Shown here piece after piece: positions 8,124 through 18,607 of a stretch of 43,190 nt of DNA. Origin of the DNA: Lachnospiraceae bacterium. Lineage in GTDB: Bacteria; Bacillota; Clostridia; Lachnospirales; Lachnospiraceae. The first letter of the stretch is position 1; every line of letters starts with the position of its first letter. Below the pieces are notes generated by a model. The model worked only from the letters and a program-made list of their open reading frames with translations. It did not search any database and had not been told where the DNA came from. A program made the translations under genes and the position numbers. The stretch is from positions 1 to 43,190 of the forward strand of contig JAFQCK010000058.1 of the NCBI GenBank assembly GCA_017416465.1. The letters run 5' to 3'.

Positions 8124-9260
8124 ATGAGAAAAGCAAGAGGTTTTAGAAAATTAGTGTTAACTAAAAAGAATAATATATCAGGTCAGCTTATGCAACATAA
8201 AGAAAAGATAGTGGATGTTGTGTTCAAGGTGACCTTAATGTTGTTTTGTGGATTTGGAATAATATTTGCATCAAAATATTATGATGTATGGGCAAAATAT
8301 GTAGTAAACGACAGTAGCGAAGAAGTTGTTAATGCTAACAGTTTCTATTTTACGAGTAATTATTTAAATCCAATAGGAGCAGATAATTCGGTTTCAGAAT
8401 ATATTTTGTTTGGATGGGATGGAAAATCAAAAAAGAGTTTTCCGTTTAATATAAGAAACTATGATAATCCCTTATTATATAACAATGAAAGTCAGGATGT
8501 TGAGTATGAGATTTCATATGAAATATTAAATGGTGATGAGGAGTGTGTAGACGCAAAGGTATATAGAATAGAGAATGGCTCTGAAACAGAGACATTGGGT
8601 GGAATATTATTAGGTGGAAGTGATTCATATACTGCACATGAGTATAAATTATCAATTACAAGTAAAGATGCTTTAGAAACAATAGACCATGATGTAACTA
8701 TCTTATTGACAGCAAAGACAAAAAATGCACCTTATTATGCAGAACTTCAGACAAAGATAACTTTACAGTATACTTCTTTTAAAAATTTTATTGCACATCA
8801 GGGATTTAGTACAGAAGAAAATAATGAAAGTGTAAAAGCACTTAGATTTGATATAAATACAGCTAATCAGATAGATGAATCAGAGATGGAGAATACTGAT
8901 ATTACAATTGCAACTGAAACAATACATCTATCTTGGAATAATGCGTTAGTTGAACTTAACGGTTTTGATAAAAAAATCACAGACAGACTTGCATCTAAGA
9001 AATTAGCAGATGTTTTGAATGAATATGAAAAAGTATATCAGTGTAAAAATACAATAATTATAGATGAAACAACAAATGTTGGACATATTTATTTTGATGC
9101 ATTAGCTTATTCGGCATATGAAGTTATTTTTTATAAGAGAAAAAATACCGAAGGCAATGAAAGCATTTGGAAAAATGCAGAAGGTAATTACTTATGGGAT
9201 TTGGAGCCGGTTAATGTAAGTGAAGGCGGATTAGTATATGCAGAAAAAGTTGATAAATAA
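8124..9260 (+). CDS. Membrane-anchored surface protein with VWAKYV motif
   Basis: A 378-residue protein. A basic N-terminus of about 35 residues precedes a helix (VVFKVTLMLFCGFGIIFA), then YYDVWAKYVVND, matching the VWAKFV of the preceding gene. The rest is predicted extracellular and beta-rich, with no recognised catalytic motif. ACGGAGG lies upstream of ATG 8124, only 20 bases after the previous stop, so the two genes are co-transcribed. It is larger than usual TasA-like subunits. It may be an adaptor between the short subunits and the giant protein encoded next. That role is inferred from order and shared motif only. Confidence 0.5.
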   Translation: MRKARGFRKLVLTKKNNISGQLMQHKEKIVDVVFKVTLMLFCGFGIIFASKYYDVWAKYVVNDSSEEVVNANSFYFTSNYLNPIGADNSVSEYILFGWDGKSKKSFPFNIRNYDNPLLYNNESQDVEYEISYEILNGDEECVDAKVYRIENGSETETLGGILLGGSDSYTAHEYKLSITSKDALETIDHDVTILLTAKTKNAPYYAELQTKITLQYTSFKNFIAHQGFSTEENNESVKALRFDINTANQIDESEMENTDITIATETIHLSWNNALVELNGFDKKITDRLASKKLADVLNEYEKVYQCKNTIIIDETTNVGHIYFDALAYSAYEVIFYKRKNTEGNESIWKNAEGNYLWDLEPVNVSEGGLVYAEKVDK

Positions 9261-9283
9261 ATTGAACGGAAATGAGGATTAAT

Positions 9284-12200
9284 ATGTCAAAGAAAAATAA
9301 AAAGAGAGGCTATTGGAGCTTTATATTGACACATAAGAAATTTTTAGTGTTATTTGTTATAATAGCACTTTCTTTTGTGTGCGTTCCACATATATATGAG
9401 CAGATTAAGGGTGAAGATGCACCAATAGCGCTTCAATTAAAGGACCCGAATAATGCTGTTAATTCAGAAGAAAATCCGTATATATTGGATAGTGTGGATG
9501 ATTTTATTATTCTTCAGGAATATTCCAAAAATAATGATTGTTATGGAATGTATTTTGAGGTAGGAAATACTTTAAAGAATAATAAGCTTACTTACTCAGA
9601 AGAAGAGGAAGATGAAGAAGGTTCAGAACTCGGTGGAGTTGTGTATAACCTTAATCTTGTAGGAACTTTAGTATTAGAAGATGAATCTAAATCTGAATTT
9701 ATAGGAATTGGACAAAATTATCTTAAACCTTTTAGGGGGAATATTATGTTTAGTGGTATTACCATTAGACTTGATACCCCTTTGTTTTGTTTTTTGGGCT
9801 CGGGTGCTTCAATAGAAGAATTAAATATGTTTGGAAAAATTGTTCCTGATAAAATGAATACTGTTGTAGAAAAAAATGCTACAGTAGGTACACTTGCCGG
9901 TATGGCAATTCTGGATAGTGCAGTGGATAGTCTTAATATATCTACTGTAAGTGTATCTAATAAGACTACAGTATATGGAGCAACAAAACCGGCGGGTGGT
10001 TTGATAGGAACTGTTATAGGAGATCCAAGACAGAGTAGAAAAGACAGGTTGGGAACAACCGTTTCAAAACCACAAGAATACAATATTAATTTAGATGGAA
10101 TTACTATTACGGATGACACACATGTTATGTGTATTGGTACAGGAACAGCTAATTATACAAGTTTTTCAAATCATACAATTGGAACTTTGAATGATAATTT
10201 TGTGGCAGATGCGGGTGGAGTTATAGGAGTTGTTTCAACTACACATGTGAATTTAAATGTTAATTTCACCGGAACAACTTTGGTTAAAGGAAGTGTAGAA
10301 AATAATAAAAATTCTGTAGGTGGAGTAATTGGAACAATAAATTTAAACGTTTGTGTTAAATTTGATGGAGATGTAGATGTACAAGGTCTTACTGCGCTTA
10401 CACTTAATGGTACGGGAAATTATGCAAGAAGCGGATATGTAATCGGTTCAATGATGTTTCAGACTTTAGCGTATATGACCGAAGGTAATGAAATAAAAAA
10501 ACCTGTAAATGATGAACTTGCAAAAGCGTTGGAAGTTGGTCTTACTGTTAATGGAGTTAGTGGGCAGATTTTCAAAAATACATCAGAAGAGGTTTTTGCT
10601 AAAAATAATGCAATAGTAAATGGAAAAGGAACGGATGCAGAACCTTATATTATTGACAGTATAGATGATATTGAAAGATTATCTGCATTACTATGTTCAA
10701 CAGGCTCTTTTGGTTGTTGGTATAATGCAGACACTAAAAAATATGATACATGGTTTGAGTTGCCTGATAGTGTGAATACTTCAAATACAACATACATATG
10801 GAACCACCTTCGTAAAGCAACATATCAGATAGCGACGGATTTGGATTTATCGACAAGGGGAATTGAAAAGATTAACAGACGCGCTTATGATGCGTTTCAA
10901 GGCTCGATTATAGGACTTGCAGGTACATATAAGGATGGTAATGCATATCCTACAATTTATCAAAATGTTGATTCGTATAATTCGACGTTAGCACTGATAC
11001 CGTATGCATATGGCAATTTAGTTGCTGCCACTGCTACAGAGCCGGCATACTCTAAACCTTTAGTATTTAAAGATTTTAGAATGGAAGGTAAGGTTTCAGG
11101 TGCATATAGTGTACATGGTCTTATTTATGATTACATAAATTCAAATACAAATTATTCAGGTATAGAGTTTAATAATATTGAGATGAATCTGGATTTGGAA
11201 TCAAAAGAGCTTAATAATTCTATGATGGCAGGATTTGTATGCTATATTAGATATTATGACGTTACTAATGCAATAGACTGCGAGCTTAATGTTAACTTTA
11301 ATAATATTAAGTATAATGGTAAATTTATTACTAATAGTAATGATTGTTCTTATGGTTCGGGTCTGATTGGGTATTTATATGGTCCACATAATAATATGAC
11401 AAGTACAGTGCAGGGGAATAAATTAAAGTTAAATATTAATGATTATGATTTTACATCTGAAGAGATAAAGTCAACAGGTAACGGAACACATAGAATATGT
11501 TCAACAATTAATCAGGTTTTATTCCAAGGAAATCGTGGTTATATTAGTAAAGATATTGCAGGTTTGGCTTCTACTATTTATCATAGACCGGTTATAAATA
11601 TGAATAATATAAATATTCACGATATTGTTTATACAAATGGAGCTAACGACTATGACCAAATGGGTGGAGTGTTAGCTTATAGCTTAGCAAGTGCAGAAGT
11701 AAATCTGAATAATATAAACGTAACTAATATAGATTATAATTTAAGAACAGGCTTTGGATTTTTATTTATAAATAATTTAAATGGTAGTTTTGTTGAAATG
11801 GATAAGGTTACATTTGAAAACGTAAATATCTATAAAGAAAAGAATACTGCTAATGAAAATTATAATATGGGAGCATTTGTAAATGAGGCATTAGGTGGAA
11901 TAGTAACTGTAAAGGATTATATCGTAAATAATTCAAATATATATTTATTTGGAGGAAAAGAAAGAGTATCAGAAACTGTTTTTGATACATATTCATATAA
12001 TAATTCTACACAGTGGATTAATCATAAAGGTCTGTTTAGCTTTGAAGGAAATGATAAGGAAGGAAACAGATATACAGCTGTTAATACCTATAATCCTCAG
12101 TTTAAATATACTAATAAAGATGATACCACACAAGATTATTATTCATCATCCTGGACTGCATATGAAAGTGGAGTTTCTTATAATACTATTTCAAATATGG

Positions 12201-15200
12201 AAGGGAAACATATATCAGGAATAGGTTCAAAAGATGACCCGTTTGTAATTGATGATGAAGCAAAGCTTACATTATTTTCTGCTTATATGTGTAGTTATTA
12301 TAGTTCACTGGATTACTATCTTAAATATTTTTCGGATATAGAAGAAATGTTAACTGAAGATGAAAAAAATACACTTAGTTGGGTAGAAAAGTATGAGATG
12401 TATTTTCATAGGATTGTTACAGGATATTATGTTTTTGCAAGTGATATGGATTTGACAGAGCATGCATATTATCCGGCAATGAAGTGTGCAGGTAAATATT
12501 ATGGCTTTGATGTGTATGAATTTACCGGAAAGACAACACTTACAGATGAAGAACTTAAGATGTACTCAGCAAGTGCCATTTCTGCTATTGAAGATGGTGC
12601 ATCATCTAATGGAATTAGTCCTGAAAATGTATTACAGTATAAGCCGGAGATACATTTTGCAGCAGATAAGGTTGCAGAAGGTATAAGAGGAACTGCGGTA
12701 TCTAATACTGCTCATGGAACTTCTCCTACAGCTTCAAGGGGTATGCATTTAAAGCTACATGGCGGCTTGTTTGGAGAAATTACAGGTGCACAAGGGAAAT
12801 ATAAGGGTGAAACGTTTAAAAGAGGAAATGTAACTATAAGTAATCTTAAGTTATCAGGAGTTGCCTGTGGAAGTACCATGTATGGAAGGGGTGGTGGATT
12901 CCTTATATCAGGTTATGATGTCAATTCAGTAAAAAATGCAAAATTAAATATTAGTAATATTGATTTCCAGAATGCTATGATAATTCAGGGATATAATGTA
13001 GGTACTAATGATACAGTCAGAGCAGACGGATTATTAATCGAAACAATTGATAACAGTGAAGTAAATATTACAGGAATTAAGATTCTTGCTGATAGTGAAG
13101 GTAATGCTAATATAAGAGCGAGTGCATTAATTGGATATCAGACGGGTACAAACAGTAAGGTAATATTTAGAGATATTGATTTAAATGCAGTTATTGACCA
13201 AGGTACAATTACTCCAAAAGACCCGACAAATACAGAAGAATATCTTCCAATTGAGGAAGTGGATTTTGAAACTACTGAAAAAGAAGCATATTTTAGAAGT
13301 GCTCCTGCTAATATTGATGAAGCTACAATGACTGAGGCTGAAAAAGAGCAACTGGAAGCATTTAATAAATACGGATATGGTTTCAGATATGGATATTTTT
13401 ATTATAATTTAGCTGCGGGAGCTGCAATTTATTATTATGATGTAGGAACGGATATTGTAACACCGGGAAGAACAGCTGAATCGATTGATATTGATACAAA
13501 GATTTTATCAAATGATATACTTTTAAGACAGGTTCAGAAATATGCATATAGAACTATAAATGTAGATGTAAACCCTGAGTCAGCGAACATAATTCATGGT
13601 ACAGGAACTAAAACTGACCCATACATCATTGAAAATTTAGGACAGCTTGTAACACTTTCTAACTTCATAAGATATAAGGGAGATATTATAGATTACAAGA
13701 CTTGGTATGTTGGTGAATCTACCGGAACAGGATATGATGAAACAGACCCTGATACTTGGGTCAATGATTCTAACCTTATATATAGAAACAGACTTGAAAG
13801 TGATGAGATTGATAATAGAATTAAGTCAGTTGAGTATCTTACAAAAGCACACTATAAGATTACAGCAGATATTGATTTTTCTAATCCGAATTCATATTTT
13901 GCACAGGCAGCACAGAATTTTAACGGAATAGGTATAGAAGATTATCCGTTTGCCGGAAGTTTTGTGGGTGAGGTTAAATCTGATGGAACATATCCTAAGA
14001 TATTAATTGGTAATTCAAGTGAAACATATGTTAGCAATTTTAGTATAATACAGTATGCTAAGGGAGCTAAAATATCTAATATTGATATTGTCGCTGGAAA
14101 AAGATATGAAGAAAATGTAAGTGTAATAAAAGGCTCATATTCATATGTTGAAGGAATCGGAGCAGCAAAAATATATTTGAATAATAGCAACTCTCAAGCA
14201 GGTATGCTTATTAATAATATAGTAGGTGGAGATAATATTATTGATAATGTAAGTATTGGAGCAAATGTTCAGTTAAAAGCTACACAAAATGCTTATTGTT
14301 ACATTGGTGGATACGTAGGTATCATGAAAAATGGAACACTTACTATTGGAAATATGAAAAAATCAACTTTTGAAGATTTCCAAGTAAATTATCTCAATAA
14401 TGGTAAAATATATCAAAGTAATTATGAAAGTAACTCATATGCAAAATATACTTCTGCTATAGTGGGTGATTATTATAATGGTTGTATTATTATAAAAGAT
14501 GAAGATTTAAATGCTGATAAGTTGGATGTTGATACAAGTCCGGTCGTTACTGTAGAAGAAATTGAAGAAGTGGTAGATGGAACACCGGTTACAACTAAGT
14601 ATAATACAATAAGAGTAGATGATATAAATTATTATAATAAATATAAAATACCTTGTTCGTTTGAATATAATCCTATCAATTATAATTATATTGAGAAAAT
14701 GAATACTAAAGAAAACAGAATCAAGGTAATAAAAGATGAAAGAGCTGATGGCGAAAAGTCAGGTTCATTTATCTGTCAGATTGATAATGCTGACCAATTG
14801 TTTTTACTATCGCTTATTGTTAATTCGGGTTCACTTTCGCCCGTAAATTCTACTGCTATAGAAATACCTTATACTTTAAGGGCTTCAACACAGAAATATG
14901 ATGAAGATTTTGCAGACTGGATTGCTAATGAAAATGCAGGAAAAGATATAGATATAAAACTTACTGAAAGCTATGATATGCCGATGTTCTTTAAATTCTT
15001 TGATTTTACGGCACTTGATAACGGTTATAGAGATGTATATGAGACAGGACACAGTTTATTGAGTACCGGTGTCCCTACAAATCTCACTAAAGATAGTGTA
15101 AAAAGAACAACATATATGCTTACTAATCCTGATAAAAACTATGTATATAATATGGCTGCATATGGTCCAGCTTTTACAGGAATCGGGCCAAAAGGAGAAT

Positions 15201-18200
15201 TACATACATGGGAAACAGGCAACAATTACCATTTCAGTCCGTCACTTTGTTTTAATGCTAATTTTGATGGTAATGGACATACAATTTATCTTGATATGTA
15301 TAAAGCCGGATATACAGGTCTTTTTACAATTTTAAAAAGTAGTGGTGATAACAATAGTAATGCACCGTATGAGATTGGTAATTTTACAATTAGAGGTAGT
15401 GTAAAACAAAATAAGAAAATGTCATCTACCCCAACAGGAGCGGTTGCCGGAACTGTTTGGAGTGTATATGTTAATTTTAAGGATATAACACTTGCAGGCT
15501 TAGAAGTATCGGCAGAAAATGGTGGTAATGTTTCAGGAGTATTAGGAAATTGTGCAAACTATGGTTATCAGGTCAAATTTGAAAACATTAATATTGGTTT
15601 AAAGAATGGAACTGATGAAAATGGTGATGAAATTAATAATAGTGTTTTAGTTGATGGAACAAAAAATTCTTCGGCAGTAGTTATAGGCGGCTTAGTTTCA
15701 CAACCTAGTCAGGTGAAAGCAAATAATATTAATATGACTAATACTAAAATAATTGGAAAAGGAAGTGTTGGTGGAGTTGTAGGAACTATGAATCTATGGA
15801 ATTGGTCATGGGATTCATATATCAATGATGTTACTATTACAGATACAGTAATAGAAACAACAGGAACAGATAATAGAGGTATAGGTCTGATTCTTGGTTA
15901 TACAACGACTAATAATATAGCATCTATTAATTATCCGCTTGCTATTCATAACATAAAAGCTGAGAATTGTAAATTGATTGCACCGACAGGGTCAGTAGCA
16001 GGAATTATTGAAGGTTATCATACAAACTGTGCACTTAGAGAAGTTCTTAAATTTGAGCATAAGAATATTAAAGATAAAGATGATAAAGAGATAACAACAG
16101 TATGGGAGTGTCGTGCAACAGATGATACATGTACATATATATACCATAATGAATTCTACGAACTTGAAAATGCAGAAGAATTATTTGGAGTTGACAGAGA
16201 GGCAGTAGATATTAATGGAAAACTTATTGCAAAATATTCAGAATGTCTTGAGACAAATTTTCTCTCAAATATTGATGCTAACAATGATGGAAAGCCTGAT
16301 GATATTGACTTGATACCATCTACTGACAGAATGGATAATGTAATTCTTAAGTGGTCGAGTGATAATGGTACAATGGAAAGTGTAATAAACAGTTTGTTGA
16401 GTTCGTTGACAGGTGGAACCGGATTATTGAACGATATTAATAATTCAAGAATGACAGTAACTGTTACACCTATGCAGGTTAAAGATGGTGTTGTTTCTGA
16501 AAGAACGGATGGTGCTACGATTCTTACAATTATAAAAAATGGTGGTAAATTTATCATAAGTAATAATAATAAGTTTGATTCGTTTGAAAAAGATGATTCG
16601 CCTGCAACGTATTCGATTGTAACAATTTCTTATACTGTAGTAGGTCAGGATGGACATACTAATCTTACAAGATTTACGGAAACAATTGAGATTCCGATGT
16701 TTATCAGTAACATGGTAAATGTAGATATTTATTCTAAAGTAATGATTGGTCAGGAATATGATAAGGATATAATGAGAGCGATAACTCTTACATCAAATGA
16801 TGCTCAGGTTACTACAAAAGACAGTTCTTATACTGTATATACGGAATATTTATACAGTGCAAACAGAATTGATTTTGATGAAGAACTTTATATGAATAAA
16901 GGTTTCAGATTATATGATGCACCGGATCCTTGGATTAAGAAAGGTACAAAACTAACACTTATAGATTTGACATTTGAAGATAATCCTATAACATATTATT
17001 ATGATGTTAAGGAACAGACAGAATTTGTACCACTATCTTATTTTACAGATGAGGCAGGTAATCATTACGCAGAAAGAGATATTAATAAATTGTCAGAACT
17101 TCCTGTAACTAATTCTTATACGACAATGTATGTAAATGGAAGAACATGGAAGAAATATGATAGAGGTGTTGAGAAGTATTTATTGTTTGTTGATTGTACA
17201 AAATCAGAAATTCCGATTGATGCAAATCAAAGTAATCTTTCACCGTTTATTATAGATGGTGTACCAAATGGTCAGACAGAAATAATTAATAAAGAAGTAT
17301 TTTATATAAAATACAGAACATTTAATACTCTTTCAACTTTTGCAGGAAGAAAGATAGAATTTATTGATGACTCTCTTGTAACAGAAGGTGAGATTAATAA
17401 AGAAAAACAGTTAAATGTTAAAGTTAGTTATTCGGATATCGCTTCGGATTATTATTGGAGTGATATTAAACAATATGACTATAATAATCAGGGAAAATAT
17501 CTTGAGGTTGCAGTGTATCTTAAGAATGATAAAGATGAAAAAGTAATGCTTCCTTCAGGAACAAGAATTATGTACCCGGGTTCGACAACTGTTTATGAAA
17601 GTGTTAAAAATACATCAGCAATATTCTATTATAAAGATGGTGTAAAAAAAGAAGGTTATGCTTTAATGGATAAGACTGAAAATACAATAGAAGATGTTGA
17701 ATTTACACTTGATTTTACATATGCTAAGATGGATAAGTTGCCAAGTGGTCAGTATAAGATATGTTTTGATTTGGTTAGAAATACAAATAAAGATTTTCCA
17801 ATGGGTGATGATTTGATTGATACAATTGAAAGTGAGGACATAAGTGTATCAGCAGGAGCTGAATATGGCTTCAGACTTGATACAAACGGAAAAGATACAT
17901 TAGCATTTAACATTGCAGATGTAGCAGATGGAACTGTATCAGAGGTTAATTTTGGTTTAATGATAAATTCAACATTACCGGTAGATATTGCAGAAAATAA
18001 AAAAGCAGTTATTAAGTTCAATCTTTACAAGAAAGATGAGGATTCAGGAAATTTTGTATCGTATAAGGATGATATTGATACGGAACTGACAGATATTGAA
18101 TTGGAAGTTGAATATAATAGTATACCTGAGTCGGTAATGCTTAATGAGGTTGATTATGAGTATAAATTTGAAGGGATTTCGGGAATAAATGAAGAAGCAA

Positions 18201-18337
18201 CAAGAGCTGAATGTAAGCTTAGATTACCATATGATGCAGATATAAATAACTATAAGTTACAGGCAGAACTTTATATTGATGGCTATAAACAGGCAAGTGA
18301 TTTCTTCGTTGTAAATTTGTCTGATATACGTCATTAA
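9284..18337 (+). CDS. Giant N-terminally anchored beta-repeat surface protein
   Basis: About 3,017 residues. ATG 9284 is preferred over 9272 because GAGGA lies five bases before it. A basic start and one helix (KFLVLFVIIALSFVCV) lead into a very long Asn/Thr/Tyr-rich extracellular region. Four copies of an edge motif of the form G-x-G-x3-D/E-P-Y-I-I-D-S mark module borders, at nucleotides near 9467, 10621, 12218 and 13597. Between them are many GGVIGT/GGLIG-type strands like those of GLUG or beta-helix adhesins. The last ~700 residues differ and look like Ig-like or beta-sandwich modules. There is no LPXTG motif, no cell-wall repeat and no C-terminal membrane helix. Retention must therefore depend on the N-terminal helix or on the neighbouring subunits. 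It is the terminal and dominant cargo of the sipW cluster. Adhesin or fibre-backbone function is inferred. Confidence 0.7.
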   Translation: MSKKNKKRGYWSFILTHKKFLVLFVIIALSFVCVPHIYEQIKGEDAPIALQLKDPNNAVNSEENPYILDSVDDFIILQEYSKNNDCYGMYFEVGNTLKNNKLTYSEEEEDEEGSELGGVVYNLNLVGTLVLEDESKSEFIGIGQNYLKPFRGNIMFSGITIRLDTPLFCFLGSGASIEELNMFGKIVPDKMNTVVEKNATVGTLAGMAILDSAVDSLNISTVSVSNKTTVYGATKPAGGLIGTVIGDPRQSRKDRLGTTVSKPQEYNINLDGITITDDTHVMCIGTGTANYTSFSNHTIGTLNDNFVADAGGVIGVVSTTHVNLNVNFTGTTLVKGSVENNKNSVGGVIGTINLNVCVKFDGDVDVQGLTALTLNGTGNYARSGYVIGSMMFQTLAYMTEGNEIKKPVNDELAKALEVGLTVNGVSGQIFKNTSEEVFAKNNAIVNGKGTDAEPYIIDSIDDIERLSALLCSTGSFGCWYNADTKKYDTWFELPDSVNTSNTTYIWNHLRKATYQIATDLDLSTRGIEKINRRAYDAFQGSIIGLAGTYKDGNAYPTIYQNVDSYNSTLALIPYAYGNLVAATATEPAYSKPLVFKDFRMEGKVSGAYSVHGLIYDYINSNTNYSGIEFNNIEMNLDLESKELNNSMMAGFVCYIRYYDVTNAIDCELNVNFNNIKYNGKFITNSNDCSYGSGLIGYLYGPHNNMTSTVQGNKLKLNINDYDFTSEEIKSTGNGTHRICSTINQVLFQGNRGYISKDIAGLASTIYHRPVINMNNINIHDIVYTNGANDYDQMGGVLAYSLASAEVNLNNINVTNIDYNLRTGFGFLFINNLNGSFVEMDKVTFENVNIYKEKNTANENYNMGAFVNEALGGIVTVKDYIVNNSNIYLFGGKERVSETVFDTYSYNNSTQWINHKGLFSFEGNDKEGNRYTAVNTYNPQFKYTNKDDTTQDYYSSSWTAYESGVSYNTISNMEGKHISGIGSKDDPFVIDDEAKLTLFSAYMCSYYSSLDYYLKYFSDIEEMLTEDEKNTLSWVEKYEMYFHRIVTGYYVFASDMDLTEHAYYPAMKCAGKYYGFDVYEFTGKTTLTDEELKMYSASAISAIEDGASSNGISPENVLQYKPEIHFAADKVAEGIRGTAVSNTAHGTSPTASRGMHLKLHGGLFGEITGAQGKYKGETFKRGNVTISNLKLSGVACGSTMYGRGGGFLISGYDVNSVKNAKLNISNIDFQNAMIIQGYNVGTNDTVRADGLLIETIDNSEVNITGIKILADSEGNANIRASALIGYQTGTNSKVIFRDIDLNAVIDQGTITPKDPTNTEEYLPIEEVDFETTEKEAYFRSAPANIDEATMTEAEKEQLEAFNKYGYGFRYGYFYYNLAAGAAIYYYDVGTDIVTPGRTAESIDIDTKILSNDILLRQVQKYAYRTINVDVNPESANIIHGTGTKTDPYIIENLGQLVTLSNFIRYKGDIIDYKTWYVGESTGTGYDETDPDTWVNDSNLIYRNRLESDEIDNRIKSVEYLTKAHYKITADIDFSNPNSYFAQAAQNFNGIGIEDYPFAGSFVGEVKSDGTYPKILIGNSSETYVSNFSIIQYAKGAKISNIDIVAGKRYEENVSVIKGSYSYVEGIGAAKIYLNNSNSQAGMLINNIVGGDNIIDNVSIGANVQLKATQNAYCYIGGYVGIMKNGTLTIGNMKKSTFEDFQVNYLNNGKIYQSNYESNSYAKYTSAIVGDYYNGCIIIKDEDLNADKLDVDTSPVVTVEEIEEVVDGTPVTTKYNTIRVDDINYYNKYKIPCSFEYNPINYNYIEKMNTKENRIKVIKDERADGEKSGSFICQIDNADQLFLLSLIVNSGSLSPVNSTAIEIPYTLRASTQKYDEDFADWIANENAGKDIDIKLTESYDMPMFFKFFDFTALDNGYRDVYETGHSLLSTGVPTNLTKDSVKRTTYMLTNPDKNYVYNMAAYGPAFTGIGPKGELHTWETGNNYHFSPSLCFNANFDGNGHTIYLDMYKAGYTGLFTILKSSGDNNSNAPYEIGNFTIRGSVKQNKKMSSTPTGAVAGTVWSVYVNFKDITLAGLEVSAENGGNVSGVLGNCANYGYQVKFENINIGLKNGTDENGDEINNSVLVDGTKNSSAVVIGGLVSQPSQVKANNINMTNTKIIGKGSVGGVVGTMNLWNWSWDSYINDVTITDTVIETTGTDNRGIGLILGYTTTNNIASINYPLAIHNIKAENCKLIAPTGSVAGIIEGYHTNCALREVLKFEHKNIKDKDDKEITTVWECRATDDTCTYIYHNEFYELENAEELFGVDREAVDINGKLIAKYSECLETNFLSNIDANNDGKPDDIDLIPSTDRMDNVILKWSSDNGTMESVINSLLSSLTGGTGLLNDINNSRMTVTVTPMQVKDGVVSERTDGATILTIIKNGGKFIISNNNKFDSFEKDDSPATYSIVTISYTVVGQDGHTNLTRFTETIEIPMFISNMVNVDIYSKVMIGQEYDKDIMRAITLTSNDAQVTTKDSSYTVYTEYLYSANRIDFDEELYMNKGFRLYDAPDPWIKKGTKLTLIDLTFEDNPITYYYDVKEQTEFVPLSYFTDEAGNHYAERDINKLSELPVTNSYTTMYVNGRTWKKYDRGVEKYLLFVDCTKSEIPIDANQSNLSPFIIDGVPNGQTEIINKEVFYIKYRTFNTLSTFAGRKIEFIDDSLVTEGEINKEKQLNVKVSYSDIASDYYWSDIKQYDYNNQGKYLEVAVYLKNDKDEKVMLPSGTRIMYPGSTTVYESVKNTSAIFYYKDGVKKEGYALMDKTENTIEDVEFTLDFTYAKMDKLPSGQYKICFDLVRNTNKDFPMGDDLIDTIESEDISVSAGAEYGFRLDTNGKDTLAFNIADVADGTVSEVNFGLMINSTLPVDIAENKKAVIKFNLYKKDEDSGNFVSYKDDIDTELTDIELEVEYNSIPESVMLNEVDYEYKFEGISGINEEATRAECKLRLPYDADINNYKLQAELYIDGYKQASDFFVVNLSDIRH

Positions 18338-18351
18338 AGTTATGGATGATA

Positions 18352-18600
18352 GTGATAATAATCACACTGATGTGCTGATTATTATCACAAGAATTTGTGA
18401 CGGAGCAAAAATTCTGTTGATTGCAGTTGCAAATTTGAAATTTGCAACGCAGTGCCTTCGCAAAAAGCTCCGGCATGGAGGATAACGAACCGAAGTTCGT
18501 AGCTATTTGTTTCTGGGCGAAAACAAATAGCATATCCGACACTGGAAACTCATTAGAGTTTCCGGTGCAGTTCTTCGCGATAATATCGCTCAGAAACGAG
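18352..18600 (+). ncRNA. Highly structured intergenic RNA element upstream of the EAL gene
   Basis: Six strong pairings occur within 250 bases. (1) GTGATAATAATCA (18352-18364) with 18376-18388. (2) GTTGCAAATTT (18426-18436) with 18438-18448. (3) CGGAGC (18401-18406) with GCTCCG (18467-18472). (4) A three-way junction closed by GGATA (18480-18484)/TATCC (18533-18537). It holds ACGAAC-cgaa-GTTCGT and GCTATTTGTTT (18502-18512)/18521-18531. (5) A 12-bp stem, 18540-18551 with 18556-18567. (6) A possible pseudoknot between loop CTGGGCGA (18513-18520) and TCGCTCAG (18586-18593), ending just before the ribosome binding site of the next gene. There is no U-run, so it is not a simple terminator. It matches no class known to me. 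It could be a cis-regulator, a stable small RNA or a dispersed repeat. Confidence 0.6.
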
Positions 18601-18607
18601 GAATGGT

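Noticed and set aside
16156-16557. Minus-strand frames of 60-133 codons inside the giant gene and other large genes
   Set aside because: They lack ribosome binding sites and family similarity, and overlap clearly coding plus-strand sequence.
18352-18388. Ordinary terminator of the giant gene
   Set aside because: The stem is strong but no T-run follows, and it is one of many stems in the same interval.
18352-18600. c-di-GMP riboswitch
   Set aside because: Tempting beside an EAL gene, but I cannot find the conserved aptamer blocks of either known class.
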